A DNA stretch of 64,000 bases from Stomatobaculum sp. F0698 (GCF_030644385.1 NZ_CP130060.1:744001-808000), one strand, 5' to 3'. Shown: positions 1 through 8,072, counted from the first letter of the stretch. Numbers and translations: made by a program. The notes: a model not told the origin generated them from the sequence alone.

Positions 1-953
1 CGATTGTGGACGAGCTGAGCCCGATCTCCCTGATGAAGATCATCAAGAACGATACCGAGCTCAAGGGCTTCCGCGATTGCCATGTGCGTGACGGTGTGCA
101 TCTGACCCGCTTCCTCTACTGGCTCAAGAAGACCATCAAGGAGGGCAAGGCGGATACTTACACCGAGTACGATCTCGGCGAGAAGCTGAATTCGTTCCGC
201 GCAGCGGATCCGAAGTATGTGACCCTTAGCTTCTCGACTATTCCGGCTTACCAGGCAAATGCGGCTATGGCACACTACATGCCCTCTAAGGAGCAGAGTG
301 ATGTCGTAAAGCCCGAGGGACTCTTCCTTGTGGACTCCGGCGCACACTATCTGGACGGCACGACGGATGTCACGAGAACGCTTGCGCTCGGCGATATCAC
401 GCTGGAGCAGAGCCGCGACTACACGCTTGCTGTCATCGGCATGCTGAATCTCATGTTTGCGGTATTCCCGTACTATGCGACCGCTCCGCTGCTTGATACC
501 TATGCGCGTCAGGCAATGTGGAAGTTCGGAAGAGACTACGGTCACGGTACCGGCCACGGCGTCGGCTTCGTGAACAATGTCCACGAGCTTCCGGTCTCGG
601 TTCGCCCGTGGCCGCATCCGGACCGCAGAAGAGAGGTTACCTTCCAGCCGGGCATGGTGACGAGTGACGAGCCGGGTGTCTACATTGACGGCGCTTACGG
701 CATCCGCATCGAGAACATGCTGATTTGCGTGAAGGATACGGAACATGAGGGATTCAACTGCTTCGAGAACCTGACCTGGGCACCGCTCGATCCGGACGCT
801 CTGGATCTCAGTGTCATGTCGAAGGACGATATCCGCCGCTTTAACAAGTATCAGAAGCGCGTTCGCAAGACCATTGCGCCGCTGCTTCCGGAAGAAGAGA
901 GAGAATGGCTCATTCATGAGACAAGAAAAATCCGCCGCGAGAAAAAGCACTGA
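1..953 (+). CDS. Xaa-Pro aminopeptidase, M24B family (5' end outside window)
   Basis: This is the C-terminal part of a dinuclear-metal aminopeptidase that removes N-terminal residues preceding proline. The frame is open to the window edge, and the first possible start (GTG at 6) lies mid-domain, so the gene begins upstream. The pita-bread fold motifs are visible: VDSGAHYLDGTTDVTRT with two metal-binding aspartates, a GHGTGHGVGF stretch with the metal histidine, and EPGVYI plus RIENM with the metal glutamates. A Lys/Arg-rich C-terminal extension after the last motif is usual for the long (about 600 residue) AMP1-like subgroup. The next gene starts inside its last codons. Family assignment is secure; the peptide substrates are unknown. 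Confidence 0.93.
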   Translation, partial: IVDELSPISLMKIIKNDTELKGFRDCHVRDGVHLTRFLYWLKKTIKEGKADTYTEYDLGEKLNSFRAADPKYVTLSFSTIPAYQANAAMAHYMPSKEQSDVVKPEGLFLVDSGAHYLDGTTDVTRTLALGDITLEQSRDYTLAVIGMLNLMFAVFPYYATAPLLDTYARQAMWKFGRDYGHGTGHGVGFVNNVHELPVSVRPWPHPDRRREVTFQPGMVTSDEPGVYIDGAYGIRIENMLICVKDTEHEGFNCFENLTWAPLDPDALDLSVMSKDDIRRFNKYQKRVRKTIAPLLPEEEREWLIHETRKIRREKKH

Positions 954-2181
954 GCGGCACAGTAATCTAGAAAAGAAGGCGCTTTTGAAAAAAAGCGGCG
1001 CAGCGAAACCAGCTGCGCCGCTTCGCGCTGTCTCCGACACAGCGCGCTGTCCCCATGAGAAGCGCTGCGGCGGCTGTTCTTACAGCGCTCTGCCCTATGA
1101 GGAACAGCTTCGCAAAAAGCAGAGAGAGGCAGAGAAACTGCTCGGCAAGTTCTGTAAGGTCGAGCCCATTGTGGCGGCGCCCGAGCCGCTGCACTACCGG
1201 AACAAGGTGACGGCGAGCTTCGGTTTTCAGAATAAGAAGCTCGTGGTCGGTGTGTACGAGCGTGACAGCCACAGGGTTGTTCCGATTGACCACTGCCGCA
1301 TCCAGAATCGAACGGCGGACCGCATCATTCACATCATCCGCGACTTGGCGGTTTCCTTCCGCCTGAAGGCCTACGACGAGGATCTTAGAATCGGTACGCT
1401 CCGCCATGTTCTGGTTCGTACCTCCGAGGCGACCGGACAAATCATGGTGGTGATCGTGACCGGTACACCCATCTTCCCGGGCAGCAAGAACTTTGTCACC
1501 GCCCTCAGAAAGCAGTGTCCCGAGATTACGACCGTGATCCAGAACATCAACCCCCAGAAGACGAGCATGGTGCTCGGCGAGCGCGATAAGGTCCTCTATG
1601 GCAAGGGTTATATTGAAGATGAACTCATGGGGCTTACGTTTCGCCTATCTCCTGCCTCCTTTTATCAGGTGAATGCGAAGATGACGGAGAAGCTCTACGA
1701 GACTGCGCTCTCGTTTGCTAAGCTTACGCCGAACGACACGGTACTGGATGCCTACTGCGGTGTAGGAACCATAGGCATGGCGGCTTCCCGCAGCGCGGGA
1801 CAGGTGATTGGCGTTGAGCTCAACAAGGCGGCCGTGCGGGATGCGATTGCGAACGCGAAGCGGAACGGCATCGAGAACATACGTTTCTTTGCGGACGATG
1901 CGAGCGATTTTTTGCTGCGTGTCGCAGAGAGCGGTGAGAAACTCGATGCAGTCATCATGGACCCGCCGCGAAGCGGCAGCACCGAGCGCTTCCTTGAGAG
2001 CGCCTGCAAGGTGAAGCCGAAGCGCATTGTCTATGTCTCCTGCAATCCGGAGACCCTCGCGCGGGACTTGCAGCTCTTAAAGCGCTGGAACTACCACTGC
2101 GAGCGCCTTGTGCCGATCGATAACTTTCCGCTGACGGAGCATGTTGAGAGCGTGGTTCTGTTGACCAAAGTACATAACTGA
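916..2181 (+). CDS. rlmD: 23S rRNA (uracil-5-)-methyltransferase, RlmD/RlmCD type
   Basis: Methylates C5 of a uridine in 23S rRNA using SAM. From ATG 916 the protein has 421 residues. Cysteines at about 45, 51, 54 and 80 form the N-terminal 4Fe-4S cluster motif. The SAM-binding motif DAYCGVGTIG lies near residue 278, MDPPRSGS near 347, and the catalytic cysteine is in YVSCNPETL at about 376. ATG 916 overlaps the upstream peptidase gene by 38 nt; TTG 985 is an alternative start that would avoid the overlap, and the frame is open as far as 811. No separate N-terminal TRAM domain is obvious. A piece of this gene recurs as a fragment at 5435-5660. Function is confident, exact target uridine is not. 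Confidence 0.92.
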   Translation: MRQEKSAARKSTERHSNLEKKALLKKSGAAKPAAPLRAVSDTARCPHEKRCGGCSYSALPYEEQLRKKQREAEKLLGKFCKVEPIVAAPEPLHYRNKVTASFGFQNKKLVVGVYERDSHRVVPIDHCRIQNRTADRIIHIIRDLAVSFRLKAYDEDLRIGTLRHVLVRTSEATGQIMVVIVTGTPIFPGSKNFVTALRKQCPEITTVIQNINPQKTSMVLGERDKVLYGKGYIEDELMGLTFRLSPASFYQVNAKMTEKLYETALSFAKLTPNDTVLDAYCGVGTIGMAASRSAGQVIGVELNKAAVRDAIANAKRNGIENIRFFADDASDFLLRVAESGEKLDAVIMDPPRSGSTERFLESACKVKPKRIVYVSCNPETLARDLQLLKRWNYHCERLVPIDNFPLTEHVESVVLLTKVHN

Positions 2182-2211
2182 TAGTGTAAAAATGATTGAA
2201 ATATAAGGCTT

Positions 2212-2250
2212 TTCCGAGGATTTGGAAGTAAATCTAGATCCTCGGATTTT
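2212..2250 (+). terminator. Intrinsic terminator after rlmD
   Basis: An 8-bp stem, CCGAGGAT (2214-2221) with ATCCTCGG (2238-2245), is followed by ATTTT. It ends the peptidase-rlmD unit. Confidence 0.75.
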
Positions 2251-2255
2251 CTACG

Positions 2256-2411
2256 TTTTGGGAGGAAAATAGATTATTCTTCGTGGACGAGGGATATGAA
2301 CAGGGGCTTCCGCTTGATGAGAATGAATCATTCTACATTGGGAAGTCGATAGCCGGACTGAAGTTAAACCAGTCGGCACAGAATCCGATTACATATCTGA
2401 ATCCACAGTAG
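2256..2411 (+). pseudogene. Tail of an unidentified gene
   Basis: An open frame without a start codon runs into a TAG at 2409-2411 and encodes about 50 residues, including FFVDEGYEQGLPLDE and IGKSIAGLKLNQS. It reads like the end of a protein stranded after the rlmD terminator. I do not recognise the family. It marks the edge of the scrambled accessory region. The rest of 2182-2501 shows only the terminator and an AT-rich stretch. Confidence 0.3.
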
Positions 2412-2501
2412 AGAGATAAAATTCTGATTTAGTGAACAATAACAAATCATAATTTAATGGAATTTAATGGAATAGACAAATTTGAATTTAGGAGAAAATT
2501 T

Positions 2502-3266
2502 ATGAGTAGAAAAAAGGCAATCTTTCTTTATTTATTAGGAACCTTAGGGCAAATATGGATGATATGTATTATATTTTTTATATTGCGGAATTTGGGTATG
2601 GATGTAGACTATACAATGCCAATGGGAATGGTTGCTATTGGAATAGGTGGAGTTTCAGCTGCTCTATGGGGAACTATTATTGCACTTAGATACAAAAAGT
2701 ACAGTGCGAAAAAAATATTAAAGGATTTTTTCGCTATAAAGCAAAACATCAGCAGTTATTTATTTGTTATTGTATTCTTGTTTTTGGATTTTTGCTATGT
2801 TGAATTTGATGGAAAATTAGCGTTGAATGCGTGGTATATTCCGATTATCTTATTTCTTAAAGCAATACTTTTTGGTGGGATTGAAGAAGTAGGGTGGAGA
2901 TATGTTTTTCAACCAATTATGATGGAACACAATAGTTATATTAGTTCAACCTTAATTACTTTTGTTTTATGGGGAATATGGCATTTCTCTTATTTCTACA
3001 TTGAAGGAACATTGCCACAGGTACAGGCGTTTGGATTTTTGCTTGGATTGTTGACTAATTGCTTTGTTTTATCCGCATTATTTATAAAGACAAACAGTTT
3101 GTGGATATGTGTGATGACACATTCGTTAATAAATGTTTTCTCGCAATTAGCAGTAGGTGGTAATCAAAATATAGCTTATGCTTGCAAGATAATTATTATA
3201 GTAATGGCAACTGTTCTTTCGATTAGAGAGCAAAATAAAAAAGCAACTGATGTGTCAGTTCTTTAA
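2502..3266 (+). CDS. CPBP-family intramembrane metalloprotease
   Basis: A 254-residue polytopic membrane protein of the CPBP (CAAX protease / bacteriocin-processing, Abi) family. The motifs are GGIEEVGWRY (E128, E129, R133) and LWGIWHFSYF (H161), which form the metal-dependent active site of the Rce1-like fold. I chose ATG 2502 because AGGAG sits 7 nt upstream; the frame stays open to 2457. The gene is strikingly AT-rich beside rlmD, with many AAA/ATA/TTA codons, which suggests recent acquisition. Family members process or give immunity to peptides such as bacteriocins. No bacteriocin precursor is visible here, so its substrate is unknown. Confidence 0.88.
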   Translation: MSRKKAIFLYLLGTLGQIWMICIIFFILRNLGMDVDYTMPMGMVAIGIGGVSAALWGTIIALRYKKYSAKKILKDFFAIKQNISSYLFVIVFLFLDFCYVEFDGKLALNAWYIPIILFLKAILFGGIEEVGWRYVFQPIMMEHNSYISSTLITFVLWGIWHFSYFYIEGTLPQVQAFGFLLGLLTNCFVLSALFIKTNSLWICVMTHSLINVFSQLAVGGNQNIAYACKIIIIVMATVLSIREQNKKATDVSVL

Positions 3267-3475
3267 AGAGCGGCAAATTTCATTTTAATCCGTCAGTTGG
3301 ATTGCACTGAAAATTGAAATTTAGGTAATAGGCATTTACCCTATTTGCCGATACGGGCAATAGGGCAACTCAACACTCGTAACGGTTCGATATACCCATT
3401 TTAAGGTGAAAATTGGTGTTCCACCATTCCATTGTACAGTAGGTGTTGAATAGGTTGTTCATAAGAGAATCGAGC
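3267..3475. other. Non-coding stretch, no gene seen
   Basis: No supported coding frame. A partly paired inverted repeat lies at 3339-3365 (CCCTATTTGCC against GGGCAATAGGG) without a following T-run, so it is not an obvious terminator. Confidence 0.4.
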
Positions 3476-3514
3476 CATCTGGAGTGCGTGGCGCTGCTGA
3501 AAAAGAAGTCGTGA
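3476..3514 (+). pseudogene. Short gene tail ending HLECVALLKKKS
   Basis: Thirteen codons read HLECVALLKKKS and then stop, directly before a terminator. The same tail precedes the partner module (14765-14803). The pattern H-[LV]-E-x-V-x-L-L resembles the ends of RlmD/TrmA-type methyltransferases (rlmD in this window ends HVESVVLLTKVHN), but this is too short for a firm call. Confidence 0.3.
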
Positions 3515-3540
3515 GCATACAGAAGCGTTGAAACAAAAGG

Positions 3541-3580
3541 CCTCCCGCCTCTTGAAAGAGAGTATGGCGGGAGGTCTTTT
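3541..3580 (+). terminator. Intrinsic terminator, conserved in both module copies
   Basis: A perfect 9-bp stem, CCTCCCGCC (3541-3549) with GGCGGGAGG (3566-3574), is followed by TCTTTTTG. The partner at 14830-14873 has an altered left arm. Confidence 0.8.
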
Positions 3581-3736
3581 TGTCGCTCTTATGAAAAGGG
3601 CAGTGGTATCGACTTTTACGACAGGAAGCTATATGATTGAGGTGTAGCGAAATTCCTAACGTTATGATTAAGAACCGTAAATGACGGATTTCAATTTCGA
3701 TATTGAAGTCAAAACGTGACTGAAACGGGGGTTCTT

Positions 3737-4594
3737 TTGCTAAGAAGATGTTCCGAAACCGATTTTGAACGGTATGCCGATTTTGCATATGAACTGGCAA
3801 GCGACTTAACAAAGTCCGGATACCCGACCTACTGCGACGGCATTAAGACGAAGGACATGTTTCTGGAACGGGCCAGAAAGGCGTTTGCGTGCGAAGAGGA
3901 GCAGATGTTGCTCTTTGAATCGGAAGGAAGGGTTCAGGGTTTCATTCTCATGTATTGGCTTCCGAATGACCGTTATCTTTCTACTTTGCTGTTTTTAACG
4001 AATACGGAGACCGAAGGGGCGCTTTCCGAGTTTCTGGTCTACACCAAAGACAAGTTTAAAGGCTATGATTTATTTCTTGGCTTTCCGGCTGAGAATCAGT
4101 CTGCGATCAATTATCTTGAGCGCCAAGGTTTTACTTGTATCGAGGATGCATACAACAACACCGCCTATCTTGAGAACCTCACACCCGCGGTTGACAACCG
4201 GGAAGTTCTGAAAATCGGGAAAGAAAATTACACGCGTTTTCGACTGTTGCACAGTCAGTTTGAAGAAAACATGTATTGGAATGCGGCGCGCATCTATGAA
4301 AAGCTTGAGAACTGGAGTATTTTCCTGGAAGAAAAAGACGGTGAACCGCGCGGCGCCGTTTACTATACTGTTGCGGGGGATGCGTGGTATGAGATTTTCG
4401 GTGTGGATATGAATCGGCGTGAATACGACCCGCAAATGCTGAAAAATTTGTTGAACGCGGCTTTGTGGGATGCGAAGCGCAGCGGTGGAAACGTGATGAC
4501 CTTCTTTTGTGATGAAGTTTATGAGGAGGCCGCGAAAGAATGCGGATTTCACTGTGTCGGAAATTACCGTTGCTATCTTATGCATTTGACCTGA
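3737..4594 (+). CDS. Tandem-GNAT acetyltransferase-like protein, copy A
   Basis: A 285-residue protein with two GNAT-like halves: an N-terminal half (about 1-145, ending in PAENQSAINYLERQGFTCIEDA) and a C-terminal half (about 155-285, with GAVYYTVAGDAWYEIFGVD and AKECGFHCVGNYRCYL). GNAT enzymes move an acyl group from CoA to an amine; the substrate here is unknown. TTG 3737 is chosen over GTG 3716 because the partner copy has one extra G upstream that puts the GTG out of frame, while TTG-CT[AG]-AGA is kept. A GGGGG run lies 5 nt before TTG. It is followed by the GNAT-metallohydrolase gene, as in copy B, so the two probably act together. Confidence 0.75.
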   Translation: MLRRCSETDFERYADFAYELASDLTKSGYPTYCDGIKTKDMFLERARKAFACEEEQMLLFESEGRVQGFILMYWLPNDRYLSTLLFLTNTETEGALSEFLVYTKDKFKGYDLFLGFPAENQSAINYLERQGFTCIEDAYNNTAYLENLTPAVDNREVLKIGKENYTRFRLLHSQFEENMYWNAARIYEKLENWSIFLEEKDGEPRGAVYYTVAGDAWYEIFGVDMNRREYDPQMLKNLLNAALWDAKRSGGNVMTFFCDEVYEEAAKECGFHCVGNYRCYLMHLT

Positions 4595-4642
4595 CGAATG
4601 ATAGGTGTTTTTACAGGCTGATACAGTCGTTCGGAGGAAACG

Positions 4643-5692
4643 ATGGACACGCTAAATATTCGACACTTCAAGAAAGATGATCTGCAAGCCTTATATGAGC
4701 TGCTTTCGGACGAAGAAGTGATGCGCTATATAGAGCCTCCCTATTCGTTTCCGCAGACGGAAGCTTTCTTGCAATCCGCGGGCTTGGCTCTGTCGCCGCT
4801 CATTTATGCCGTTGAAACGGCGAATCGTGATTTTGTCGGCTATGTGATTTACCATGACTATGACGAACAGAGCAAAGAAATCGGATGGGTACTGAGAAGA
4901 GCTTTTTGGGGCAGGGGATACGCGGGCAAGCTGACAAAACAACTGATTGAAAAGGCCTATGCCGAAGGAAAGTCAGCGGTACTCGAGTGTAGCCCGGCAC
5001 AAGCCGTGACAAAACATATCGCGGAAAAGTTCGGCTTCTCCTACCGCAAGCAGCGAGACGGCTGTGAGGTCTATCAGCTGGATCGGAACGCCTGGTTTCA
5101 CGTTGCGTGCATCGACCCGCAGACCTTTGTCATCAGTGAATACCGGCATCCGGAAGAGCCGCACTGCTATCTGCTCTGCGGGGAGACGGAGGCTGTGCTG
5201 ATTGACACGGGACTTGGTATTTCCGATCTCAGAGCTATCGTGGACAGCCTGACAGGGCTGCCGCTCACTGTGCTCACCACGCATGTTCACTGGGATCACA
5301 TCGGAGCTCACCGATTGTTTGCGCGCTTTGCGGTGCATGAAGCAGAGAAGGATTGGATAGCGGATTGCTTCCCTTTGTCAACGGAGCGGGTGAAAGCGCA
5401 GCTCTGTTCCGAGTCCTGTTCGTTTCCGGCTTCTATCGAGAACATACGTTTCTTTGCGGACGATGCGAGCGATTTTTTGCTGCGTGACGCAGAGAACGGA
5501 GAGAAACTCGATGCAGTCATCATGGACCCGCCGCAAAGCGGCAGCACCGAGCGCTTCCTTGAGAGCGCCTGCAAGGTGAAGCCGAAGCGCATTGTGCCGA
5601 TTGACAATTTTCCGTTGACGGAGCATGTGGAGACGGTAGTATTGATGTCAAGGGTCGCTCCGTATACACATTCGAAAGGAGCTAACAAATAA
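4643..5692 (+). pseudogene. GNAT-metallohydrolase fusion, truncated and joined to an rlmD fragment
   Basis: Residues 1 to about 263 match the intact fusion protein at 15939-17144: a GNAT domain (RRAFWGRGYAGKL), then the start of a metallo-beta-lactamase domain with THVHWDH. At about 5431-5435 the sequence switches, in frame, to a copy of the rlmD 3' part (SIENIRFFADDASDF, MDPPQSGSTERF) and ends HVETVVLMSRV plus 13 unrelated residues. The second half of the metal site (HTPGHSPGH, SGDLIY, PGHHD) is missing, so hydrolase activity is not expected; the GNAT half could still fold. The 350-codon frame is open, so a chimeric protein could be made. Start ATG 4643 follows GGAGG. Confidence 0.85.
5435..5660 (+). 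repeat. Displaced copy of the rlmD 3' region with an internal deletion
   Basis: This segment matches rlmD from about 1869 onward with few substitutions, then skips about 80 bases that in rlmD carry the catalytic-cysteine motif, and resumes at the equivalent of 2112. The skipped stretch in rlmD is bordered by TTGT on both sides, which suggests deletion between short repeats. Confidence 0.85.
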
Positions 5693-5889
5693 ATGAGTAA
5701 CAAACAGATACGAAGGATAATGAAGAACTTTGTCATACATTGCGGATCTCAGGACACACGCAAAATGACTGCTCTGCTCTCCGCAGCATGTAAAACAACT
5801 AAGCAAAGGATCGCAGGCAATTTACGGACGATGCAGTATGAAAAGACAATCATCATTTCAACAATTATACCTGCATGCTATAGCACAAT
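5693..5889. other. Unassigned stretch before the transposase remnant
   Basis: An ATG at 5693 opens a 92-codon frame, but the encoded sequence looks like no protein I know and its second half is a frame-shadow of the transposase remnant. I see nothing I can support as a gene here. Confidence 0.3.
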
Positions 5890-6387
5890 GGGATCCGCGA
5901 GGCGATCCAGACGGCTTTCCCGAAGACAGAATATCAGCGCTGCATCGTCCACCAGGTCCGGAACACGTTAAAATACGTGTCAGACAAAGACCGCAAGGCC
6001 TTCGCCAATGACCTTAAAACGATCTATAATGCTCCCAACGAGGAACAGGGGTGCGCCAACCGGGACCGGATCACAGAGAAGTGGTCAGAGAAATATCCGA
6101 ACGCTATGAAACGCTGGGAACACGACTGGGATGTCATCACTCCGATCTTCAAGTTTTCCGCAAATGTGAGAACCGTCATCTACATGACGAACGCGATCGA
6201 GAGTCTGAACGCCGCATACCGCAAGCTGAATCGTCAGAGAAGCGTTTTCCCCAGTGCCCAGGCTCTTCTGAAGGCCCTGTATCCGGACACCTTTGAAGCT
6301 ACGAAAAAATGGAGTATGACAATCCGGAACTGGGGGCAGGTTTACGGCGAGCTGTCGATCATGTACGAAGACCGGCTTCCCGAATGA
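5890..6387 (+). pseudogene. IS256-family (mutator-type) transposase, C-terminal remnant
   Basis: About 165 residues remain, from IREAIQTAFPKTEYQRCIVHQVRN to the stop at 6387. The segments RCIVHQVRNTLKYVS, DRKAFANDLKTIYNAP and TNAIESLNAAYRKLNR are hallmarks of the IS256 family, whose complete transposases have about 400 residues. The N-terminal half, with the first catalytic aspartates, is gone; the glutamate in TNAIESLN is still present. The frame is open upstream without a start codon. A 37-nt element (6521-6557) downstream probably is its right end. Not functional. Confidence 0.9.
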
Positions 6388-6520
6388 CACGATAAACAGC
6401 CGAGACGGGCGGATTTCTCCGTCCGCTGTAGACATGTCAACCTGTATCCGTTATAAAAAAGCAACCGTCTGAAGGTCGATAACGCTGCTTTTTGTAAGCC
6501 CTCAGACATAAATCCTATCA
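6388..6520. other. IS 3' non-coding tail with hairpins
   Basis: A pairing GACGGGCGGATTTC / CTCCGTCCGC and a second around AAAAAGCAACCGTC ... AACGCTGCTTTTTG (6457-6494) lie between the transposase stop and the 37-nt terminal repeat. This is typical IS trailing sequence; no gene is seen. Confidence 0.4.
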
Positions 6521-6557
6521 CAGGAAATCCTATTTACAGAGATTTCTTCACACACTC
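6521..6557 (+). repeat. 37-nt terminal repeat, right-end orientation
   Basis: It runs from CAGGAAATCC to CTTCACACACTC and is the exact reverse complement of 7884-7920. It lies 134 nt after the transposase stop, as an IS right inverted repeat would. Confidence 0.8.
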
Positions 6558-6559
6558 AG

Positions 6560-6654
6560 ATCAGTTATTTGTCAGCCGATATCAGCTTTACCTGCCGAAC
6601 AGGGAGCAGCTGGAAAGTGGGATCAACCGCATTTTAGAGCAAAATCAGCAATGA
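6560..6654 (+). pseudogene. C-terminal remnant resembling DUF1016/YhcG nuclease
   Basis: A frame without a start encodes about 30 residues including LFVSRYQLYLPNREQLESG and stops at 6652-6654. The YQLYLP-x-x-E-x-L ending is what I know from DUF1016 (YhcG, PD-(D/E)XK) proteins. The next gene's ATG overlaps the stop as ATGA, so the membrane protein may once have been translationally coupled to it. Confidence 0.4.
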
Positions 6655-7754
6655 AAATAAGAAACATAAAAATCGAATTTATATTAAGAGCAATCATGAA
6701 TGTAAGAAGGAGAATTTTTGGATATCTGCTGACCGGGTGGGGTGTCTTCTGTTTATGCCTGTTCATTGCAGAGCGGGTGACCGGGCAGGTCGTTCTGATA
6801 AGGTCAGTCAGACTGAATCTGGATGATTTTCTGTTCATCCTGCTAAGTCTTCTCTGTGTCGGTGCAGTTTCCTTTTTGATTCGTAAATGGTGCAAAACGG
6901 TACGGAAGTCGGTAAAAGCATTGCTGGTCTGCGGCTGGATCGGGGTTATCTCCGGACTGCTGTTGGGGAGTCTGATCTGGTTGGGACGTCATGCAGTTAC
7001 GACCTGGCACGAATTCGATTCACCGGATCAGCAGTATTCGCTGGTCGCGGGAGAGTCTACATTTCTGCTCCTCGGCAATATCCGACTTTATGAACGAACT
7101 TCACCGATATTCATCAGGGAGCTTGATGCCACCCTGTTCCCGGATGACGGCTTTGCTGCCATTGCAAGGGGTGCATATGAGATCTCCTGGGTAGGAGATG
7201 TGGTAACGTTGTCTGTCGATCAGAATTATGATGACCTGTGGGAGAGTGTGAAATTGGATATGGCAGACGACGGTAAAGTGCTGGCTTCATATAGCTATTA
7301 TCCGGATGGCAGGCCTGACTGGCGGGATGAGCAGGAAAAAAACTCTGGAAATGAGGAAACAGAATATGGATCAGCTGATGCTGAACGGGCAGATGAATAT
7401 CCTGATGAAGGAGAGCTGCAGATTATTAACGGCCTGCTGGCTGTAGCACGTACAGTTGGTGATGCAGATGTAGATGAGGCGAATGTCACATATACCGCGA
7501 AAGGGACGCCGGAGTTCGTGATTTCATCAGATTCGGAGGCGTATACCTATATCCTGTATAATCGCGAATCCACGAATGGGAAATGTGCACTGTATGTACT
7601 CTATCAGTCAGCAACGGATAAGGAGGGAGATTCAGATCCGCAGATCATGGAGATGTACGCATATGAATACGCCAGTGGCAAAGTCATCATGGCAGGCAGA
7701 CATGCCTGGAGTGATGTAGGTACAGATGAATACCGTGAAGCGACGGGAGAATAA
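6651..7754 (+). CDS. Membrane-anchored protein of unknown function
   Basis: A 367-residue protein with three hydrophobic segments near residues 22-41, 59-77 and 88-107, then a soluble part of about 255 residues that is acidic around 230-260 (many Glu/Asp). I do not recognise a family. ATG 6651 overlaps the stop of the preceding remnant; ATG 6696 is an alternative that would drop 15 residues ahead of the first membrane segment. The gene lies between the two facing 37-nt repeats, so it is possible cargo of, or simply trapped between, insertion-sequence ends. No catalytic motif is visible. Confidence 0.6.
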   Translation: MKIRNIKIEFILRAIMNVRRRIFGYLLTGWGVFCLCLFIAERVTGQVVLIRSVRLNLDDFLFILLSLLCVGAVSFLIRKWCKTVRKSVKALLVCGWIGVISGLLLGSLIWLGRHAVTTWHEFDSPDQQYSLVAGESTFLLLGNIRLYERTSPIFIRELDATLFPDDGFAAIARGAYEISWVGDVVTLSVDQNYDDLWESVKLDMADDGKVLASYSYYPDGRPDWRDEQEKNSGNEETEYGSADAERADEYPDEGELQIINGLLAVARTVGDADVDEANVTYTAKGTPEFVISSDSEAYTYILYNRESTNGKCALYVLYQSATDKEGDSDPQIMEMYAYEYASGKVIMAGRHAWSDVGTDEYREATGE

Positions 7755-7814
7755 AAAAAATCCCAGTTTGTCGGAAGAAAACTGAATATGCTTTTACTGA
7801 GATCTCGCACCAGA

Positions 7815-7887
7815 AAAGGTTCGGGATCTTTTTTTTGCCCTGAAGGGGAGTAAAGGTTCGGGATCTTTTTTTGCCCTGAAGGGGAGT
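7815..7887 (+). repeat. Two tandem 36-37 nt units, terminator-like
   Basis: Unit 1 (7815-7851) and unit 2 (7852-7887) each read AAAGGTTCGGGATC, a T-run of 7-8, then GCCCTGAAGGGGAGT. They differ by one T. Unit 2 runs into the first four bases of the 37-nt repeat at 7884. The T-runs could help termination after the membrane-protein gene. Confidence 0.7.
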
Positions 7888-7920
7888 GTGTGAAGAAATC
7901 TCTGTAAATAGGATTTCCTG
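7884..7920 (-). repeat. 37-nt terminal repeat, inverted relative to 6521-6557
   Basis: Exact reverse complement of 6521-6557. Directly inside it is TATTGACAC, a -35-like sequence as often found at the left end of IS256-type elements. No transposase follows on the right, so only the end remains. Confidence 0.8.
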
Positions 7921-7985
7921 TGTATTGACACTATCTGGCACTCGGCGATGATCGTGTGTCTTTTTCTCGTTTGTCGGGTAAAAAG

Positions 7986-8052
7986 GCTCCCAAAGCAATT
8001 GATTTCTCCCAAAACGTTGATATAATTGGGAGCAAATAAAAGCGATTGGGAG
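7986..8052 (+). promoter_or_regulatory. Fic-gene promoter inside a CTCCCAA/TTGGGAG operator array
   Basis: Two CTCCCAA sites (7986-7992, 8005-8011) face two TTGGGAG sites (8025-8031, 8046-8052). A promoter TTGATT (7998-8003), 16 bp, TATAAT (8020-8025) lies within the array, so a bound protein would block it. The first three sites recur at 13264-13310 before the second Fic copy. The winged-helix domain of Fic is a likely ligand, which would make the gene self-repressing. That is inference. Confidence 0.6.
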
Positions 8053-8072
8053 AAAAGAAAAGACAAAAGACA

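Larger units (their letters stand above)
3476..5430 (+). repeat. Direct repeat copy A (~1.95 kb; partner 14765-16726)
   Basis: By eye, this block and 14765-16726 match base for base with scattered substitutions, through a short gene tail, a terminator, a two-domain GNAT gene and most of a GNAT-metallohydrolase fusion gene. Copy A breaks off inside the hydrolase domain, where a piece of rlmD-like sequence begins. The exact percent identity was not computed. Confidence 0.9.

Noticed and set aside
5693..5971. A 92-codon frame after the chimeric gene.
   Set aside because: Its second half overlaps the transposase remnant in another frame, and the protein has no recognisable features.
7815..7887. 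Tandem repeat considered as a small CRISPR array.
   Set aside because: Two adjacent units without spacers, containing T-runs, and no cas genes.
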